Below, one piece after another: positions 20,835-34,400 of a stretch of 64,000 bases of DNA. This DNA is from Pseudocercospora fijiensis CIRAD86. Lineage: Eukaryota; Ascomycota; Dothideomycetes; Mycosphaerellales; Mycosphaerellaceae. The DNA is taken from NCBI RefSeq assembly GCF_000340215.1, contig NW_006921532.1, positions 3,389,337 through 3,453,336 of the forward strand, read 5' to 3'. A program made the translations under genes and the position numbers. The notes under the pieces are model-generated. The model saw only the letters and a program-made list of their open reading frames with translations. It searched no databases and had not been told where the DNA came from. Numbering within the stretch: the stretch's first letter is position 1; each line of letters starts with the position of its first letter.

Positions 20835-23800
20835 TTAGTTAACCTTCTATATAGCCGTTCTTTAGGAGTTGCGTAAGCTAGGCCTCCGAGAAGGCCGAGC
20901 TTGTAGTTCTCCTACTATTAACTGCAGCGCGCCTAGGGACTACGCTGCCGGTGCCTGCTATTATAGCGCTTGCTAACGTGCCGGTTGCTAACGTAACGCT
21001 TGCTATTGTGCTTGCTATAGGTAGAGGCGATCGTATTCCTAGACGAGTTCCGCCGAGTCGCGGAGGTTATCGATATCGTACTAAACGTTATACGCGTAAC
21101 CGTAGCTACGCTACTTAACTAGATACTGCGTCTTGCCTCTAGAGACTCTACGTCCGAGGAGCTTTTTAATCTCGTAATATAGCGCTTTTAGGTATAGATA
21201 GTCGTTATCGAAGGGTGCTTTATCTACTAGGCCCGGCTCTAGCATCTCTCGGTCGTATAGGTTACAGCCCTTAGGGTATAGTTCTAGCTACGAAACTAAG
21301 ATTACCGGGTAGATACGTATTACTAGGGGGAGATCGAGCTCGTACGCGAGGTTACTAACTAGGCGTAGCACCTTAAATAGTCTAGTACGCTATATAGAGA
21401 GCTTGCGATTAGGGTTCCCTAGTAGGCGGTATCCCTTATGTAGCTTAAGCAGTACCTTCTAGCCCGTCTTAAAGGAAATAGGGCGATGCCTACGGTCGTA
21501 TCGGTCCTTTATTATTGCTACCGCCTACGCGAGAGAGTCCGTAGCCTAATCGCGTGCCTCCTATCTTAATACTAAGTAGTCCTTAGTAGGGAGCTCGGTA
21601 AGGGGGTTTAGCGCGTCTAGGTTGGTCTTAAATCCTTAAATTAGAATATTAGGTACCTCTCTAGTCGAGGCGTTTCTAGCGTTATTAAGCTCGGCCTAGA
21701 TATACGGAAGTGCGTCTGTCTAATTAGCGTCCGGATAATTAGAGGTAAAGAATCGTAGTGCGATTTCTACGGTCTAATTAGTTCGCTTAGACTAGCTGTC
21801 CGACTAAGGGTAGTACGCCGTCGTTGCGAAGAACCTCGTGCCTAACTTCTTAAAGGCTGCTTTTATAAAGTTACTAAGCTAAATAGAGTCCCGGTCGCCG
21901 ATTATAATAGCCGGAAGGTTGCGCTCTATTTCGATATGTCCTTAGATCTAATCGCTACCGTACTGCTACGCTGTCTACGTTAATTTGCACTTACGTAGCA
22001 TAACGCGCTTAGAGTACTTACACGTCTTAGTAAGGAAACTATTATAGCTATTCTTATTAAATAGTAGGCCGTAAACCTAGTCCGCAGTAATAGCGTACTA
22101 TAGAATAGGCTAACATTTAATCGGCTGCAATTCGCCGTATAGAGGATAGCGGAGCGTCTAGTTTAGGATACATTCGGAGTAATAAGCGATATACTTAGAG
22201 ACCTCGCGTCCGAGCCGGCGTATATAGAAACTAGCGTATAAGCGAGCGTAAGTGCGGTAATAACCTACGTAGTAATAATAATCGTAAGCTATTTAGAAGA
22301 CCTCCTTATATAGGGAGCGAGGGATGCATAGTCTCTCTCTGCCGTCGGTATCGTCCTTAGAGTAGATAAGGTCGTCGCGTAAGAAAAAACAAAGTCCTAA
22401 AGGGCTCGACTCGGCCTCGCTTATAATATCCGCTTCCTTATAGTTAGGGTTCTCGTTAGTTTCTAGCGTCCTCTTAGTAGCGGCTCGTAGGCGGCGTTCT
22501 TCTACGGCGTTTAGCTAAGCTAGAATTGCGGCCTAATAGGGGTCCTTAGTGTATCCCGCCTTTAAGTCGTCCTTAAATTCGGTAGCGAGTTCTACGAGTA
22601 TAGAGTAGAAAACTATAGGCTCGTCGGAGGTGTACGTTCGGCCGGAGTACTCGTCGATTATAGTAGCGTAAAAGTAAATCGTACCCTCGCTTTCGTATAG
22701 GTATATATAGTACGCGTCGATTATATTATTCGCAGGCGCCGGATCGTCGTATACTAGGGGATCTAGTATATCGTATGCCTAATCTACCGCTCGGTCGAGG
22801 TCCGCTATAAGCCTGCTTAAGGCGTCCGGAATTCTATAGAGGCGTCCTAGGCGGTAGTGTACCTTAAGCTCGGGATACTAAGAGAGGTACTAACTAGCTC
22901 GCACTAGACGGAGGTTAAGCTTGTCCGTAGACGTAGTCGTCGCTAGGCTCGCTACCGTCGTAATACCTAGGGCCGCAATGTAGTTAGAAAACATATATAC
23001 CGGCTTGCGTACCGCCTATAGGATTATTCGTGCCTTCTATGCTATCTAGACTAGTTTACTAACCTTAAGCTCGGTAGCTAGGTACCGCTTTTCTACGTCC
23101 GTAAGGGCTTTACTAAGGTATATAATAACTTGTACCTAATCTGCCGGGAAGCGTACGGCTTTGCTATTCTCGATAGTCGGCTCTAGATCTCCCTTAACGT
23201 AGTACACTACCGCTGCGAATCCTCCTATATAGGCGTCTAGGTCGATGTATATAGGGCGATTAGGGTCCGCGTAATAGGAGAACTTAATATCGCGGTATAT
23301 CTGCCTTAGGATGTTAAAGGCCTTATACTCGGTTTCTAGTACCTCGTCTACGTCGAAGGCTAGAGTCCTAGCTACGTAGCGCTTTCGCTTATTGCCCTTA
23401 TTAGCTAGGCTAAAGCGCAAGAGCTCTTTCTTACGGTTCTCGAATAGCATCGTAATCGTAGAGTAGTATAGAATATGCTGTCGTTGCTATCTAGTAAGCC
23501 CTAAGTAAAATTCGATATCCTTTAGAGTCGTAGGGAATTTTAAGTCTAGGATAGCCTAGACCTTTTCCTTATAAGTAGTGTATCCTAGTCCTAATACTCG
23601 TTAGCCTAAAAGCTTCGTAGATAGATACGCGAGGAACGACTTATGCGGTACGATACTAATGTTCTTACCTACTAGGTACTCGAACACTGCGTTTAGATAC
23701 TATAGGTACTCTTCGAAGGTACGGGAGTAGATAATAATATCGTCGATATACGCGCGGCAGTAGGATTTGTGTTGCTTAAGTATCTTGTTAAGCTAGCGCT

Positions 23801-25959
23801 AGATATGTTATACGCTATTCGAGAAACCTATAATAGCTATATACATCTGTTCCTAGCCGCGGTAGCTATTAATCGCGAATTTGCTACGGTCCTTCTTAGC
23901 TACTGCCTATTAATAGAAAAACGATACTACGTCTACCGTTATAATATAAGTCGAGCCGCGTAGTACCTTAATAATGTCCTCTTGTCTCGGGAGCGGGTAA
24001 GAATCCTTAACTGTGATTTTATTTAGGCCTCTAATGTCTACGACCGCACGTCCCTTACGGACTAGCTTACTATCTACTATAGTCGTCTTCTAGACTACGA
24101 AGACTAGGAACCTGAACTAAGTAGGCTTAGTAGTAAAGGATATCTTTCCTTGTGTATATAGAGGGTCGAAGGTCTTGTTTATAACCTCTTCGTCGGGGCC
24201 GTAGAGTAGGTACGCTACCGTAGGGACTTTGTTATTTTCGTAGCCTAGCTTTAGCGTAATCTCTAGGAAATCGGACTTAGGGATGTCTACGGTAGTGCCC
24301 TTGTCCCTCTATAGGTCCTCGTACTTCTTTACTATAGCCTCGATGCGTTATACCTACTCCTTAGTACTATACGCTATTACTCTATTAAAAAGCTACCTCT
24401 CCTTCGTAGGGTTCGGCAGGTCTAGTAGCAGAAGGCCGGCTGCGGCGTGCTCTTCGGGCGCTATATAGTAGTAGCTATAGTAGTCGTACTCGCGTATATA
24501 CCCTATCTTTGTATATCGTAGTAGAGTCTATAGCTAATCTATATCGTTATAGACCTATACGAAATTCACTATAGCGTCTACGACGGCGGCGTAGATAGTT
24601 AAGGCCTTGTTCTTAAGTTCCTAGTTTTATAGGTAGAACGCAACGTCTCGGTCTAAAGGGAGGTACGTTCTAAACTAGACGGGCACTAAAGATACAGTCT
24701 ATAGTGCTAGAACGACGTTCTTATCGCCCGAGTACACTATCGTACGGAACTTAGCTTAATCTTTGCGGCCTACTAGTAGGGGAATTTTCGCTTTTTCGTA
24801 GGAATTAATCGTTGCGGTACGGTATAGTATATTAATCTTAATACCCTCTAGGCCGATAATGTCTATCGCTATAAGGAACTTAGCGCTAAGTTCCTTAACG
24901 ACGTATACCTCGTAGCGCATATAGGCGATAACCTTAGCACTCTTAACGATTCCCGGTACCTAAAAATCGAGATCTACGTACTCGCTAATATCCGTCGAAC
25001 CTACGCCCTTAACCTTTAGTAGAGCTACTAAGCGCTTGCGCTCGATATCCGGGCGTGTCTAGCGTAGGAAAGCCTTATCGATAAGTAATATAGTAGCGCC
25101 TATATCTAGGCAAACCGCGTATTCCGTGCCGTCCTTCTATAGGCGCACGACTGTGCGTAGATAATAATAGCCCCGAAACGCGTATCTACTCTTAACCTTT
25201 AGCAACATAGCGGACTTAATAAGTCTAGCGTCCTCCTCTACGCTATCCTTCTTAGGCGTTAGCTCTATAGCGTACTTAGTACGCCTATAGTCCTATAAGA
25301 GATTGTTACTATCGAACTTAGAGCTATAGTTCGAGTATAAGAATTTTAAAGGCAGTATCGTAGCGAAGGGTTCTATAGCTAGAGGAAGGTACTTGCCGAT
25401 ATATAGGAAAAAGGGCGATAGTAGCGGAACTTCGCTATAGTATACTAATACAGAGTCCTATAAAGAGGTGTTATTATCTACGTCGTCTAATCTATAGTAG
25501 ATGTCTACCTAGTCGTTAAAATATACCGGTACGGAGTGCGGGCTTACTAGCCTCGCCGAGTAGCGTAAGCTTAATTATAGGCGTACGGGTAAACTCGGAT
25601 ATAGGATAGAGGTAGGGTCTTCGTCCTAAGGCTCCGGTATCTGCTTATTAGCGTAGTAGTTGCGCGGGGCATTATTGCCTTAGCGGCCGCGTTCTTACTA
25701 ACCCTAGGTATCGCGTACGTCGTTTCGCGTACTCCTATCTTATCGTCGTCTACGATTAGCATTCTTGCTACTACGTGCTTCGTAGCCCCGATTATTATTA
25801 CGTAGCTCTACCCGATTGTTACGGTTAGAAGCGTACTCTTTTTAGCGTCCCTCCCCTACTAGGGCTTGCCTATCGTTTCCTTAATCTCGGCGCTAATACT
25901 AGTTTTAATTAGTATAGCTACTATTCCTAGGGCGCTTATTGCTATAGCTGCTAGCGTAA

Positions 25960-26120
25960 CCGCGACCTAAATTATCGCGATATCCGCGTACTGCTACGGC
26001 GTACCGATCGTCGAACCTACTAGCGTAACCGCGACCTAAAGCATCGCGATACGCGCCTAAAGAATCGGCGTACCGGTCGCTATTACGAGCGTTTCGGTAT
26101 TGTAACTTACTATTATACCT
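25960..26120 (-). repeat. Arg/Gly/Tyr repeat in gag of the inner element
   Basis: Two imperfect direct copies of about 75 bp encode a YRDxLGRGYAS-type unit on the minus strand. The outer element has the equivalent at about 36.54-36.69 kb. Such RG-rich tails in gag usually bind nucleic acid. Confidence 0.6.
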
Positions 26121-27639
26121 ATTGCGGCCTCGTACTATACCGTAGCTATCGGACTGTATATACCTACGGCACTACGCTTTATACTTGTCTTCTACGGCTC
26201 GCGTAAAAGTATAAATCGTATTACTTAGTAAAGGCTTATCGAGCTTGTCTTATAGGCAAGGCTCGAATCGCAACTACGCCTAGTAGAGAAGAGCGTACGG
26301 CCTATTAGGGTCTATCTCGAGACCTGCTTCGCGTACGTAGCGGATACAGTTTATAATAAACTACTAGGGTACTCTACGGTTGCGTACGTCCTGCACTATA
26401 TACGATTCGGCGTATAGCTTGTCCTAGGCCTCGATAATAGATCTGCTAAACTTGTCCCTTAGGGCCTTATACTAGCGCTCGATGCCCTCTCTTCCGCGAA
26501 TCGTATTACGATTATTGCTTATAAGCTCGTAAATAAACTATTGTTATGCGGCTCTACGGAGGCACTTCGTAAGCTAAGTACGTACTATGCGGGCGTAATT
26601 AACTGCCGCGTAATCGCAAGCTACGTCTAAGAATAGGTATACTAAGGTAAATATAACCTTGTTACCGTACGTATAGATGTCCTAGCTATCTAAGTCCGCG
26701 TATAGGGCGTCGGGGTAGAAGTACCCGATGTCTATTAGATTAAACCTCTCTAAGCGCTAAGAACGCTACGGGCTATAATAAGGTAAGCGGCTAAACTGAA
26801 AGTTGTCGACATAGTGCGGGTTAAAGTTGTAACCTTAGAGGCTATAGTTCCCGCCTTAGGTACTAGAATTACCTAGGCTTAGGCTTAGAGGCCCTCCGCT
26901 AGCTACACCGCCTTAACTATAGCGGCGCTGTCTAGCCTCGGCGTTGCGTTAGACGTTACGGCGTAACTAGTACGGCTAGGCCTTAACTAGGTTAGGCAGT
27001 AGGGCTAATAGAACTTGTTCCTACAGGACCTGTTTATTTAAACCTATACGCGCGAGGCGTTCTATTCGTCTAGTGTCTAGCCTATCTTATACTAAGCTCG
27101 AAGGGATGCTTTAGCGTAACTAGTCGATCTCGTCCCGAATCTTATTCCTAAGTTATTAGGTTTAGATAACCTATTAATTTAAGAGTTGTCTAAACAGCTA
27201 GCGTATCTTATTACGTAGGACGGCTAGATTAGCGGCATTTAGGATCTCCCCGTTAGCGTCTTTAGCGGCCGCGTTAGCGCTAGCGGCGTTCTAGTTCTCG
27301 CGTGCTAGAACTTCGCGTAGCGCGCCTTCTCGTAGGCGTTAAGGCTAGGGATTGTCGTAAGCTAGCTGCTTGCCGTTTCGCTAGTTTTAGGAGGATAGTC
27401 CCGCGCTAGTATTGCGTGTACGCTAGCGGTCCGCGACTAGACGCCTAGCCTCTATACCTAGGAAAGCGTCGACTAACCTATTATAGCGCTATGTCTACTA
27501 TCGAGAAGGTAGGTCTCGCTCGATACTAGGTTCTACGTATACTAAGTCCGTACGCTAGAATTCTAGGTCTATATTTTAGGATATATCGGCTGTGTCTTTA
27601 GTAGAAGCGGGTAGGATTAACGGCTCTTATTATCGGGGT

Positions 27640-27960
27640 CCTTATAGCTATATCTCGGGATCTCGATACTAAAGCTCCGGACCTAATAGAGAGGACTCTT
27701 AGTAAGGCTTAGTACCTAATAAAAGGGACTCTAGACTGCTCGGGGCCGGAAGCTCCTACTATTCGGGCTTAGGGCTCTATTGCTCCGGAGCTTGCTAATT
27801 AGGACTCTACCGCTCTGTATCCTAGTGCTCGGGCTTAGGACCGTGTTACTTAGGACCTTGCTATTTAGGACTCTACTGCTTAGGGCCGACTGAAACCGGT
27901 AAGGACAAATTAGGACTGCTCGGGACTAATAGCTCTAAGGCACTAAGTTCTCGTAGGCCT
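27640..27960 (-). repeat. Gln/Pro-rich imperfect repeats in gag
   Basis: Imperfect 15-30 bp repeats (TTAGGACTCTACTGCTTAGG-like) read on the minus strand as PKQQ, PEQQ and PKPE units in the gag-pol frame. The same region of the outer element is at about 38.22-38.53 kb. Confidence 0.6.
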
Positions 27961-28928
27961 AGGGGAAATACAATCGGTAAGGACCTGTAACGTATATACG
28001 TAACTCGTCGTATACTAGCTGCTAAAATAGTCCGGCGGCGACGTAGCTATAGGCTAGTGCCCGGACTTAGACTTGTAGGTACTACTATGTCTAGTAACGG
28101 CGGTGCTAGTTCTAGAGTAGGAGCCGCTAAGTCGTTAGGTCCTATCGTATCTAAAACTGTAAGTTCGTTACGGAGAGCAAGCAGCGTCTTCGCTACTGCC
28201 GTAACTAAAGAGCGGTTAACTGCCTAATCCTAAGGGAAACCGAGGGTAGTACCGCCTCTAGTGTCCGAGAGTTTTCGTAGTATGTATTCTTCTAAGGGCT
28301 AATAATGCGTAGTGATTTTCGTAACGACTACTGCGAGCGGGTCTCTTTGCTTCTAGTATACTAACTTAGCGTAACCGGCGTTAGCTAAGAACTCCTTAAA
28401 GCAAAAAGCGATGTTTAACGAGTAGGCGTCTAAATCGGGGCGTACGGAAGCTAGCGTATTTATAGAATAAGCGTAGGCTCGGTAATCTTGTAAAAATGTA
28501 GGGTAAGTATAGAGTTAAGGGACTAGACTAGAGTCGGGAAACTGTTAGGGTGCTTATAGGCTCTTGCCTCGACCGGTGCCCGCTTCGGCAGGTGCTAGTA
28601 TAGAGTAAACAAACCTAGATAAGGAAGGCGGGCCGCCTAGTCTAGCGATTAGAGGGCTATAGGGCGCCGTCGATTAGAGGGCTGTCGGTATATAGCTATA
28701 TATATACGGAAGATAATATGCGGAATTTAGAGGACTGTCGTAATCGTATCTATATCGAGCGTAGGTAGTTATTATAGTTAGGTAGATAGGTCGGTGCCGC
28801 TAGTACGGGACCTCGCGGTCGCATTAAGCGGCGGCAGTAGGGTTTTTTAGTTTTTTAAGGTACCCGTTCGTCTAGTACTCGGGTACTGTTTAAACGGATC
28901 TAGATCTAACTAAAGCGAAGCTACTAAT

Positions 28929-29042
28929 TGTTATACGAGGGACGATCAGTAGGTTAGCTATAGTATAGTATTAGGGTAAGTATCTACGGTTCTACGGAAA
29001 GTATATACCGGGCTTAGCTAGCGTACCGTCCCTACTATAACA
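28929..29042 (-). repeat. inner element 5' LTR
   Basis: 114-bp LTR with intact TG and CA termini. The sequence immediately inside, read on the minus strand, starts ATTAGTAGCTTCGC. This may be a RIP-altered primer-binding site (TGG to TAG); the tRNA cannot be named. Confidence 0.92.
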
Positions 29043-29047
29043 TCGTC
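29043..29047. repeat. target-site duplication of the inner LTR element (right copy)
   Basis: TCGTC, identical to 15137-15141. Confidence 0.93.
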
Positions 29048-31120
29048 CTTGCTTTTATTATCTAGAGGAGCGGAGCCCTTGCCGTCTTTAGTTCTAGCGT
29101 TACCTATAGTAATATCCTTTCCTATAGCCTTTTCTTTCCGTACTTCGTACTACTCTTTCTCTATTACGTTCTCGCTATCGACGTTTATCTTCTCTACGTC
29201 CTGCTTTTTACCTACGATTACTTTTCCTAGTCCCTACTCTTTTTTCTCTATTACGTTCTCGCTATCGACGTCTATCTTTTCTACGTCCTACTTTTTACCT
29301 ACGATTACTTTTCCTAGTTCCCGCTCTTCTTTCTCTACTATAGTCTTACTATCGACGTCTATCTTTTCTACGTCCTACTTTTCTGCTATAATAGTATCCT
29401 AATACGTCGCGTCGTTAGGGTCCTTAAGCTCCTTCTTATGTCGCTAGAGTATAGGTAATCTCTTAGAGCGCAGGGCCGCCTTTCCCTTAGGGCGCTTAGT
29501 AGCTAACTCTACGGCGCTAGTATCGGCGTTAAGCGCGGTAGCGTCGCGTACTACTACGGCGTCCGAGGCATATTAGTACTAATTTGCGGCTTCTCTAAGA
29601 CAGTAAGGGAGGTTCTCGTCGCCCTATATCTGTCTTTAATTATTCCTATAATTTATCTACGGAGTGTTAGGCTTAACTATCTTAACAATCTTAGTAGGGC
29701 CGAGTACTATAGTTACGGTACGCTCTTTCTAGTAACGGCATTCCGTCTAAAATCGCGCAGAGGCGGCGTGCTGCTTAGGGTAGGCTTCTAGCAAATCGGT
29801 ACTATCGAACGTAACTAGGTCGACAGGCTCGAGTACAATAATCTTTTCTTATGCTTTTACGTATATCGCGGCTGTCTGCTACTAGACTATCGCTTCTGCG
29901 GTAACGTCCTATTCCTCCTCGAACTAGCCTAGTAAGTTATAGCAATTAGTAGTCTAATTAAGGCGCTCGTCGGCCTACTCTAGCGTTTCGTCTTCTAGTC
30001 TATCTACCGTGCGTGCTACAATCTGTGCAATCTATACGTATACGGATATAAGGTTTAGTTCGGTCTCGTCCTAGCCTAGTATACCGGTAAGGATCTCGTA
30101 TAGCTTATCGAGGGCGTTCTTTGCGAAGCCGTAGCTAGCTAAGGCGCTTATAAGTTAAAAGGCGGTCTAGGTATAGGGTACCGCGAAGGGCATACCGTTC
30201 TCCTTATAAAACGTTAGAGTAAGGTCGAGCTTAGCGAGCGTCCGGATCGCGTAGTAGATATCGTAGTTACGGACCTAGTCCGGGATCTCTACTAGGTCGC
30301 AAAACAATTTAGCGTACTAAGGATTAGGGATAATAACGCGGTATCGCTAGCTGTCCTAAGCGACGTCTAGCTTAGCGTCTAGGAACTAATAGAACTGCGG
30401 TAGGCTAAAAAACGTAGCCTAGCTAGCGTAATTACCTATTTCGTAGCCGTTAATACTAGCGCCCTACTATAATAAGATAGCGATACGGCGTAAGGTATTG
30501 CGGTCCTTTAGATTAGCTTCGGGGTCGAGTAGTAGTAGTAGTAGGTAGGTAAGTTCGGAGAGGTCGACTAAGCGAATTCGTATAATATATGCCCTATCGG
30601 AGCCGTAGTGCTTTAGGAAGAAGTCCTCGAAGGTAATAGGGTTTACCCGTATAGTTCTTCTACGTAATAGTAGGCGCGGCACTAGCGTACGATAGATTCG
30701 TACCTATACCGTAGCGTTAACGAAGTTACTAATGTTTTCTAGTAGCAGCCGGTCGAGCTCGCGGTATAACTCTACTAGAACCTTATTATAAGGGATATTA
30801 TTAAGGTTCGCCTACGCGATGTTTTTAGGCAAGCTAACGTAGTCCTCGTAGTGCTCGATTTGTAGTAGTACTACGGCAAATAGTAGGCCGCTAACCTTGC
30901 GACGCTAAGGTAGCTACTACTAGCTTAGTTCTAAGAGCTCGTCTTCTTTATAGGCGTATTACTATTATATAGGAGGGCCGCGCTCGCCTACTAGCAGACA
31001 GTAGCGCTCGGTACGCTCTATTTTAGGAATAGATAGTGTTATCGGGGCTAGTCGTTAAGGCGGCGTATACTTAGTAAGGATGTTAGTAATGCTAATAAAT
31101 AAGCGGAGAGAATTTAGTAT
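29048..31120 (-). pseudogene. outer element extra ORF, 5' part
   Basis: Equivalent of about 18.4-20.5 kb of the inner element on the minus strand. A probable start is ATA (from ATG) at 31120, followed by a frame with TAA/TAG breaks. It includes a 71-codon stop-free stretch at 30682-30467 whose residues align with the inner copy (LLRRRTIRVNPITFEDFFLK against the LLRRRATK...DFF region). The ORF continues at 12330-15136 beyond the inner element. Function unknown. Confidence 0.6.
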
Positions 31121-31437
31121 ATTACGTATATATAGCAACTAAGAATTTGCGGCGTTGCTAGGGCGTTCTACGCTTGTTATAACGCAAACTTTACCTCGCT
31201 TGCGCCGCGCCGTTTATATATACGGTACGGCCCGTCCGATAATAGGACGCGTCCTATGTTAATAATAATAATAAGACGCGTCGCCGCGCGCTTTAGAGTA
31301 ATAATAGGGGGGGGAACAATAAAGTAAACTATTTGCATTTTAAAACGAAGTAAAGTAGGGTGCGATTTAATTATAGACAATAATGCTATAACGTAATATA
31401 CCGCAATAGAGATGCCTATTATTGCGTATAGTGCTGC
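31121..31437 (-). promoter_or_regulatory. spacer with TATA-like box before the extra ORF (outer element)
   Basis: Counterpart of 20502-20834, with the TATA-like box at 31220-31213 on the minus strand about 95 bp before the probable ORF start. Only one of the 23-bp direct-repeat copies is present. A stop-free minus-strand stretch here has no protein-like character. Confidence 0.45.
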
Positions 31438-34400
31438 TTAGTTAAACTTCTATATAGCTGTTCTTTAGGAGTTACGCAAGCTAGGCCTCCGAGAAGGCCG
31501 AGCCTATAGTTCTCCTACTATTAACTACGGCGCGCCTAGGGATAGCGCTGCCGGTGCCTACTATTATAGCGCTTGCTGTCGCGGTACTTACTATCGTAAC
31601 GCTTGCTATAGGTAGAGGCGGTCGTACTCCTAGACGAGTTCCGCTAAATCGCGGAGGTCGTCGATATTGTACTAAACGTTATGCGCGTAATTATAGCTAC
31701 GCTATTTAACTAAGTATTGCGTCTTGCCCCTCGAGACTCTACGTCCGAGGAGCCTCTCGATCTCGTAATAGGGTGCTCTTAGGTATAGATAGTCGTCGTC
31801 GAAAGGTGCTTTATCTACTAGGCCGGGCTCCGGCATCTCTCGGTCGTACAAGTTACGGCCTTCCGGGTAGGGTTCTAACTACGAAACTAAGATTATAGGA
31901 TAGATACATATTACTAGGGGGAGATCGAGCTCGTAGGCAAGGTTGCCGACTAGACGTACTACCTTAAATAGTCTAGTACGCTATACTAAAAGCTTGCGAT
32001 TAGGGTTCCCTAGTAGGCGGTATCCCTTATATAGCTTAAGCAGTACCTTTTAGCCCGTCTTAAAGGAGATAGGGCGATGCTTACGGTTATATCGGTCCTT
32101 TATTATCGCTGCCGCCTACGTAAGAGAGTCCGTAGCCTAATCGCGTGCTTCCTGTCTTAATACTAAGTAGTCCTTAGTAGGGAGCTTAGTAAGGGGGTTT
32201 AGCGCGTCTAAGTTAGTCTTAAATCCTTAAATTAGAATATTAGGTACCTCTCTAGTCGAGGCGTTTCTAGCGTTATTAAGCTCGGCCTAGATATACGGAA
32301 GTGCGTCTATCTAATTAGCGTCTAAATAATTAGAAATAAAGAATCGTAGGGCGATTTCTATAGTCTAATTAGTTCGCTTAGACTAGCCGTCCGACTAAGG
32401 ATAGTACGCCGTCGTTGCGAAGAACCTCGTGCCTAACTTCTTAAAGGCTGCTTTTATAAAGTTACTAAGCTAAATAGGGTCCCGGTCGCCGATTATAATA
32501 GCCGGAAGGTTGCGTTCTATTTCGACGTAGCCCTAGATCTAGTCGCTGCCGTATTGCTACGCTGTCTACGTTAATTTGCACTTGCGGAGTATAACGCGCT
32601 TAGAGTACTTGCACGTCTTAGTAAGGAAACTATCGTAGCCGTCTTTGTTAGGTAGTAGGCTATAAACCTAGTCCGTAGTAATAGCGTACTATAGAATAGG
32701 CTAGCATTTAATTAGTTGCAATTTACCGTATAGAGGATAGCGTAGCGTCTAGTTTAGGATGCACTCGGAGTAATAAGCGATATACTTAGAGACCTCGCGC
32801 CCGAGCCGGCGTATATAGAAACTAGCGTATAGACGAGCGTATATACGGTAGTAACCTGCGTAGTAATAATAATCGTAGGCTATTTAGAAAACTTCTTTAT
32901 ATAGGGAACGGGGAATATATAGCCTCTCCCTACTATTAGTATCGTCCTTAAAATAGATAAGGTCGTTACGCAAGAAAAAACAAAGTCCTAATAGGCTCGA
33001 CTCGGCCTCGCCCGTAATATCGGCTTCCTTATAATTAGGGTTGTCGTTAGCGTCTAAGGTCCTCTTAGCGGCGGCTCGTAGGCGGCGTTCTTCTATAGCG
33101 TTTAGCTAAGCTAGGATTGCGGACTAATAGGGGTCCTTAGTATATCCCGCCTTTAAGTCGTCCTTAAATTCGGTAGCGAGTTCTACGAGTATAGAGTAGA
33201 AAACTATAGGCTCGTCGGAGGTGTACGTTCTACTAGAGTGTTTATCGACTAGTATAGCGTAAAAGCAGATCGCGCCTTTACTCTCGTATAGGTATACGTA
33301 GTACGTATCGACTATATTATTTGCGGGGGCTAGATCGTCGTACGTAAGAGGATCTAACGTATCGTACGCTTAATCTGCTACCCGATCGAGGTCCGCTACG
33401 AGCCTACTTAATGCGTCCGGTATACTATAAAGGCGTCCTAGGCGGTAGTAGACCTTAAGCTTAGGGTACTAGGAGAGGTACTAACTAGCTCGCACTAGGC
33501 GGAGATTAAGCTTGTCCGTAGATATAGTCGTCGCGAGACTCGCTACCGTAGTAATGCCGAGGGCCGCTATATAGTCGGAAAAAACATATACCGGCTTGCG
33601 TACCGCTTGTAGAATTATTCGTGCTTTGCGAGCCGTCTAGACTAGTCTGCTAACCTTAAGCTCGGTAGCTAGGTACCGCTTTTCTACGTCTATAAGGGCT
33701 TTGCTAAGGTATATAATAACTTGTACCTAATCTGCTAGGAAGCGTACGGCCTTGCCGTTCTCGATAGTCGGCTCTAGGTCTCTCTTAACGTAGTATACTA
33801 CTGCCGCGAACCCTCCTACGTAGGCATCTAGGTCGATATATATAAGGCGATTAGGGTCCGCGTAATAGGAGAACTTAATATCGCGGTACATCTGTCTTAG
33901 GATATTAAAGGCTTTGTATTCTATCTCTAGCGATTTATCCGAGTCGAAGGCTAGGGTCCTAGCCGTATAGCGTTTGCGCTTATTGCCTTTATTAGCTAGG
34001 CTAAAGCGTAAGAGCTCCTTCTTGCGATTCTCGAATAGTATCGTAATCGTAGAGTAGTATAGAATATGCTAGCGTTGCTATCTAGTAAGTCCTAAGTAAA
34101 ATTCGATATCCTTTAGCGTAGTAGGGAATTTTAAGTCTAGAATAGCCTAGACCTTCTCCTCGTAAGTAGTATATCCTAGTCCTAACACTCGTTAGCCTAA
34201 AAGCTTCGTAGATAGATAAGCGAGGAACGACTTATACGGTGCGATACTAATGTTCTTGCCTGCTAGGCACTCGAAAACGGCGTCTAGATGCTATAGGTAC
34301 TCTTCGAAGGTACGGGAGTAGATAATAATGTTATCGATATAAGTACGGTAGTAGGCTTTGTGTCGCCTAAGGATCTTATTAAGCTAGCGCTAGATATGTT

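Larger units (their letters stand above)
20835..28601 (-). pseudogene. gag-pol of the inner chromodomain Ty3 element
   Basis: A single minus-strand frame of about 2,589 codons keeps phase throughout, from a probable RIP-mutated ATG (ATA at 28601) to a TAA at 20837. In order: a Gln/Pro-rich gag segment (27.96-27.64 kb), gag core (about 26.7-26.3 kb), an Arg/Gly/Tyr repeat tail (26.12-25.96 kb), an aspartic protease with VCLDIGATILLID (about 25.1 kb; Ile replaces the usual Thr or Ser of DTG/DSG), reverse transcriptase with YIDDIIIYSRTFEEY (23.75 kb), RNase H with IYIDLDA (in a stop-free stretch 23450-23136), integrase with His/Cys zinc finger and core Asp residues (about 22.3-21.7 kb), and a chromodomain (21.16-21.03 kb; GKTQYLVK then a Trp-to-stop change). 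Many TAA/TAG breaks from RIP make it a pseudogene. Confidence 0.92.
15142..29042 (-). mobile_element. inner Ty3/gypsy chromodomain element (13.9 kb), complete
   Basis: 114-bp LTRs (15142-15255, 28929-29042) differ at six sites, all transitions, and are flanked by TCGTC. The element is 13,901 bp and lies on the minus strand. From 5' to 3' it holds a gag-pol frame (28601-20835), a non-coding spacer of about 330 bp with a TATA-like box, a second frame of about 1,736 codons (20501-15294), a polypurine tract and the 3' LTR. It is closely related to the outer element over its whole length, although the LTRs of the two differ in sequence and length. The RT active site YIDD (23750-23739) survived, but many TAA/TAG stops make it inactive as it stands. 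Confidence 0.95.

Noticed and set aside
29049..29402. Plus-strand ORF of 117 codons with repeated Phe/Ser/Thr motifs
   Set aside because: It is antisense to the Lys/Glu-rich repeat part of the outer element's extra ORF. The hydrophobic look is a strand artefact.
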